A stretch of 9,638 nucleotides of DNA. It comes from Methanoregula sp. UBA247. GTDB lineage: Archaea > Halobacteriota > Methanomicrobia > Methanomicrobiales > Methanospirillaceae. The notes under the pieces are model-generated. The model made no database searches and was not told the origin of the DNA. It was given only the letters and a program-made list of their open reading frames with translations. The stretch is taken from NCBI GenBank assembly GCA_002495055.1, contig DADR01000028.1:1-9638 (forward strand). Reading direction: 5' to 3'. Each line of letters opens with the position of its first letter. The stretch's first letter is position 1. Of this stretch, positions 6,928 to 9,638 are shown in pieces. The position numbers and the translations under genes are program-made.

Positions 6928-7346
6928 CGCCTTGAACTGCTCTGTTCAGAAGGTAGAGGGCAGGGATCTTTACCGCACACCTGCTTAAGTATAGCAGACT
7001 GGTGTTCCATGAGGGTCGCCAGATCAAAAATTCCTGTGATATCAACAATGCCGATTGCACCGATCGCGTTTCCTTCATGGTCCCTGATAGGACTGACGGT
7101 CACCGGAACTCCCTTGTAAGCCCCGCTCGAAGGTGTAGTTTTTATCAGTATATTTTTTGTAATTGCTTCAAGGAGAATAGGTCCTGTGTAATTTCGATCG
7201 ATAACCCTCCCGTCTTCAACACGTATACCATCATTTTCCACTGACTTTGCCGTGACGGGAAGGCGGTGGATCAATTCGTGGACTGCAAGGACAACTGGCT
7301 CAAGATCGCCTGCCTCCGCGCTGCAGGACAATGAATAACGGTGCAT
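6924..7346 (-). CDS. DUF2111 domain protein
   Basis: This is a 140-residue soluble protein of a conserved family of unknown function that I recognise from methanogens. The recognisable core runs from VVLAVHELIHRLPVTAKS (18-35) through IRVEDGRVIDRNYTGPILLEAI (41-62) and GAYKGVPVTVSPIRDHEGNAIGAIGIVDITGIFDL (75-109). The last stretch resembles the beta-hairpin end of PAS/GAF-like sensor folds, which is only an inference. Its C-terminus (about 125-140) is Cys-, Pro- and Ser-rich and probably disordered. The ATG at 7346 is preceded by GAGAGGT with a 9-nt gap. The stop overlaps the birA GTG start by 4 bp, so the two are translationally coupled and made together. That placement suggests a link to biotin sensing or ligation, but nothing in the sequence proves it. 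Confidence 0.8.
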   Translation of the reverse strand: MHRYSLSCSAEAGDLEPVVLAVHELIHRLPVTAKSVENDGIRVEDGRVIDRNYTGPILLEAITKNILIKTTPSSGAYKGVPVTVSPIRDHEGNAIGAIGIVDITGIFDLATLMEHQSAILKQVCGKDPCPLPSEQSSSRR

Positions 7347-7423
7347 CGGATGTGTACCTCTCTTGTATCACTGGTCACTTTCTATCTAGAAGAAGATTGC
7401 GCATGAAGGGGGGTGCTCGTTAA

Positions 7424-7437
7424 TTAAAATATTTTAA
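7424..7437 (-). promoter_or_regulatory. predicted box A of the DUF2111-birA transcript
   Basis: TTAAAATATTTTAA is a perfect 14-bp palindrome and the most TATA-like element upstream of the DUF2111 gene. It predicts a start near 7400-7405 and a leader of about 55 nt with the GAGAGGT ribosome site at its end. Its symmetry could also mark a regulator site, though AT palindromes arise easily by chance. Confidence 0.35.
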
Positions 7438-7720
7438 AGTATCCAAGTGAAATACGATAGTGAATAATTAAATTTTTTACTTACTGGATTTACTGCACCA
7501 TTCTTTTGTACCGTTGGGTTCAGGTAACTGTTATTGGATTTGATGAAAACAGGATTGTGGTGAAAAGAAAGATATGAAGGATTTTTAATCAGAATGTAAC
7601 ATTCAAGCAGAAATTACATCCCTGCCTCTGAATCTGCCAGCAATCCTGAACTTTCCTGCGAATCGTTCCTTTCCTTAAAAAACCCTATCGTTTTCTTGCC
7701 CCTCTTGTCCTATTCCATAC

Positions 7721-7755
7721 TTATATAGGATTGTAATATAATTTCACTATATACC
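7721..7755 (+). promoter_or_regulatory. candidate TATA boxes for the surface-protein gene
   Basis: TTATATAG (7721-7728) and CTATATAC (7749-7754 core) are both good archaeal box A matches on the plus strand. Either would give an untranslated leader of more than 150 nt. A third, weaker AAATATAGG at 7860-7868 would give a short leader of about 70 nt. I cannot choose between them from sequence. Confidence 0.35.
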
Positions 7756-7958
7756 ATGAGGTTCGATCTTTTCAGATCACTTCATGAAAGTTTTGGCAAT
7801 GGCACAAATGTCTGTTGTTTCAAAAATGCGTAAGATACAATGAGCAATAATAGATAGGGAAATATAGGTAGGAAAATAATTCCCTGTATCGTTAAATTTT
7901 AAGAAATCCGATAAGGATTGGGATTGGTGGAATGATGTCAGAAGTTAGGGGAAGAGAA

Positions 7959-9638
7959 ATGCGTAATTTTCTGGTTATTTTTTGTCTTGTACTGCTTATG
8001 ACCCCGGCAGTTGCTGGTGCGGAGATACCTGCAGTGACCGGTATATCACCCTCCAGTGGTGTCAATAATTCTCTGGTAGCAATCACGAATCTTGCTGGTA
8101 CGAATTTCATCAATGGTGCGACGGTGATGCTCACTCCCGTCACGGTTAATCCATTACATAAGGGGAGCATAATAAACGGCGGTAGCGCTCTCCTGTTGAA
8201 TCCCCGCGGTGTCTTTGTATCCGGCAATTACGCCTATGTTGCCAGTACCGGGAGCAACGCTTTGGAGATCGTGGATGTCACGAACCCCGCTGCTCCGACT
8301 CATAAGGGTAGCATATCAAACGGTGGAAGCACTCTCCTGTCGACTCCACGAGGTGTCTATGTTTCCGGCAATTACGCCTATGTTGCCAGTACCGGGAGCA
8401 ATGCGCTGGAGATCGTGGATGTCACGAACCCCGCAGTTCCAATGCATGCGGGCAGCCTGTCAACCGGCGTCGGTGGGGCGCTCCTGACCAGCCCGTATAG
8501 CGTGTACGTCTCCGGCAACTATGCCTACGTGGCAAGTTATGGAAGCAATGCGCTGGAGATCGTGGATGTCACGAACCCTGCAGCCCCGACTCATACAGGA
8601 AGTATTGGCATCAGTACCCCATCAAGCGTGAAAGTCTCCGGAAGCTATGCATATGTCACCAGTACCGGAGGTGACACACTGTGGATCATCGATGTCACGA
8701 ACCCTGCAGTTCCGGTTCCACGAGGCAGTATAACCATCACTGCTCCTTCGAGCGTTTATATTTCCGGTAATTATGCATACGTGGCAAATACCGATTATAG
8801 TGGCGGGGCGCTCGATATCGTGAATATCACGAACCCCGCAGTTCCGGTTCTTGCGGGGGACATATCAAACAACGAAGGTGGTGCCCGGTTTTCGAGCCCG
8901 GAAAGCGTCTACGTTTCTGGAAATTATGCGTATGTTGTCAGTCCAGTAATTAACAGACTGGAGATCGTGGATGTTACGAACCCTGCCGATCCGGTTCATA
9001 CGGGGAGCATATCAAACGGTGGCAGCGCCCTCCTTCTCTATCCAAGAAGTGTCTTTGTCGTCAATAATTATGCCTATGTCGCGAGCTTTACGAGCAACGC
9101 GCTGGAGATATTAGACACGGGAACCGTTACTGCAACCGGCGTCAATGTAGCTACGGCAAACCTGATTACCTGTACATTGAACCTCAACAACAAGCTCGCC
9201 GGACTCTATAATGTGGTGGTCACCAACCCGGATGGAAATTTCGGTACCCGTTCAAGTGGATTCACTATTTTTGCTGCCGGTGCACCGGTGGCTAGTTTCA
9301 CCGTAACTGCGCGATCCGGTGTCGCTCCGTTGACCGTTACATTTACCGACACATCAACCCAGGTTCCCACATCCTGGAACTGGTCATTTGGTGATGGCCT
9401 TTATAGTAATACGCAAAATCCGGAACATACCTATAGTCAGGGTGGAGTATACACGGTGTCGTTGACCGTGACAAACGCCAAAGGGACCAATACCTTGACG
9501 CAACCGGATTATATCGGTGTAATATTCAAGACAAACGATGGAATAGCCATTTTCCGCCCTTCAACAGGGTACTGGTATTTTGATAAAAATCTCGATGGTG
9601 TGATCAACAGTTCCTTCAGGTATGGTGGCAGTACTGAC
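7959..9638 (+). CDS. secreted surface protein with IPT/TIG, LVIVD beta-propeller and PKD domains (3' end outside window)
   Basis: The reading frame is open from 7932 to the right edge; at least 560 residues are present from the chosen start. MRNFLVIFCLVLLMTPAVAGAE is a clear signal peptide with a likely cut after about residue 21. Next comes the first half of an IPT/TIG domain (VTGISPSSGVNNSL...GATVMLTP, about 25-62). Then come seven LVIVD-type repeats (64-386) with the motif SGNYAYVAS...LEIVDVTNP, and then the second half of the IPT domain (TVTATGVNVATANLITCTLNLNN...VVVTNPDG, about 389-438). A PKD domain (442-521) has the hallmark SWNWSFGDG and HTYSQGGVYTVSLTVTN. The final 39 residues (GIAIFRPSTGYWYFDKNLDGV) look like the start of FG-GAP/VCBS-like repeats. 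It probably sits outside the cell membrane in an adhesion or S-layer role; ligand unknown. ATG at 7959 has AGGGG upstream; in-frame ATGs at 7932 and 7935 are alternatives. Confidence 0.9.
   Translation, partial: MRNFLVIFCLVLLMTPAVAGAEIPAVTGISPSSGVNNSLVAITNLAGTNFINGATVMLTPVTVNPLHKGSIINGGSALLLNPRGVFVSGNYAYVASTGSNALEIVDVTNPAAPTHKGSISNGGSTLLSTPRGVYVSGNYAYVASTGSNALEIVDVTNPAVPMHAGSLSTGVGGALLTSPYSVYVSGNYAYVASYGSNALEIVDVTNPAAPTHTGSIGISTPSSVKVSGSYAYVTSTGGDTLWIIDVTNPAVPVPRGSITITAPSSVYISGNYAYVANTDYSGGALDIVNITNPAVPVLAGDISNNEGGARFSSPESVYVSGNYAYVVSPVINRLEIVDVTNPADPVHTGSISNGGSALLLYPRSVFVVNNYAYVASFTSNALEILDTGTVTATGVNVATANLITCTLNLNNKLAGLYNVVVTNPDGNFGTRSSGFTIFAAGAPVASFTVTARSGVAPLTVTFTDTSTQVPTSWNWSFGDGLYSNTQNPEHTYSQGGVYTVSLTVTNAKGTNTLTQPDYIGVIFKTNDGIAIFRPSTGYWYFDKNLDGVINSSFRYGGSTD
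8148..9122 (+). repeat. seven tandem LVIVD-type repeats encoding a beta-propeller
   Basis: Repeat units start at codons 8211, 8355, 8502, 8628, 8754, 8907 and 9051, with lengths of 48, 49, 42, 42, 51, 48 and a final 24 residues. The core is V-Y-V-S-G-N-Y-A-Y-V-A-S, a short variable loop, L-E-I-V-D-V-T-N-P. The last unit stops after LEILD. The missing half (NP..HKGSIINGGSALLLNPRG) is found instead before the first unit, at 8148-8210. The first three units share long stretches that are nearly identical at DNA level, which points to recent duplication or gene conversion. Confidence 0.85.

Larger units (their letters stand above)
7347..7958. other. AT-rich non-coding divergent promoter region
   Basis: This 612-bp stretch separates the biotin block from the divergent surface-protein gene. 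I see no convincing gene in it. It holds candidate TATA boxes for both directions, a pyrimidine-rich strip on the plus strand (about 7640-7720), a small hairpin GATCT/AGATC (7765-7778) and weak inverted repeats ATGTAA/TTACAT (7594-7619) and GGGAA/TTCCC (7857-7884). An untranslated leader or a small RNA gene cannot be excluded. Confidence 0.6.

Noticed and set aside
7594..7619. ATGTAA/TTACAT inverted repeat with a 14-nt spacer, same spacing as the bioY operator
   Set aside because: Arms are only 6 bp, lack the AACC/GGTT core and sit far from the genes. AT-rich DNA yields such pairs by chance.
7756..7833. 25-codon open frame starting at an ATG just after a TATA-like element
   Set aside because: No ribosome site, no recognisable composition or family, and its Cys-rich end gives no support; likely chance.
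7892..8227. 111-codon open frame on the minus strand opposite the surface-protein start
   Set aside because: It is antisense to a clear signal peptide and IPT domain, and its sequence is low in recognisable features; a shadow of the biased third-codon bases.

Overview
The window looks like a chromosomal piece of a methanogenic archaeon, most likely of the order Methanomicrobiales (Methanoregulaceae-like). The evidence is a two-subunit pyruvate carboxylase, a DUF2111 protein (as I recall, a methanogen-associated family), an elongator-type tRNA-Met with an apparent intron at 37/38, GGAGGTG-type ribosome binding sites beside a leaderless-looking start, and a large secreted IPT/PKD protein of the kind common in that order. 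The genus is inferred, not proven.

Layout. Positions 1-41 hold the 5' exon of tRNA-Met(CAU) on the minus strand, cut by the window edge. From 7346 down to 99, one minus-strand block deals almost entirely with biotin. In transcription order it reads: DUF2111 protein, birA (biotin protein ligase with an HTH domain), bioY (biotin-binding S component), two ECF ATPases, ecfT, pycB (biotin-carrying carboxyltransferase subunit) and pycA (biotin carboxylase). Most neighbours overlap by 1-19 bp or lie within 10-50 bp. Positions 7347-7958 are a roughly 610-bp AT-rich non-coding region carrying outward promoters. From 7959 to the right edge, on the plus strand, is the 5' part of a large secreted surface protein.

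How the genes work together. BioY with EcfA/EcfA'/EcfT imports biotin. BirA attaches it to the lysine of the EAMKMEN motif of PycB. PycA and PycB then make oxaloacetate from pyruvate, feeding the incomplete TCA cycle and amino-acid synthesis. A perfect 12-bp inverted repeat (5887-5920) covers the bioY start codon and predicted transcription start and resembles the known BirA operator, so biotin uptake is probably repressed by BirA when biotin is plentiful. No biotin-synthesis genes are present in the window.

The most unusual item is the surface protein. Its IPT/TIG domain appears to be split by an inserted seven-bladed LVIVD-type beta-propeller. The propeller ring seems to be closed by strands from both ends of the insert. 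A PKD domain follows, then the start of another repeat region that runs off the window.
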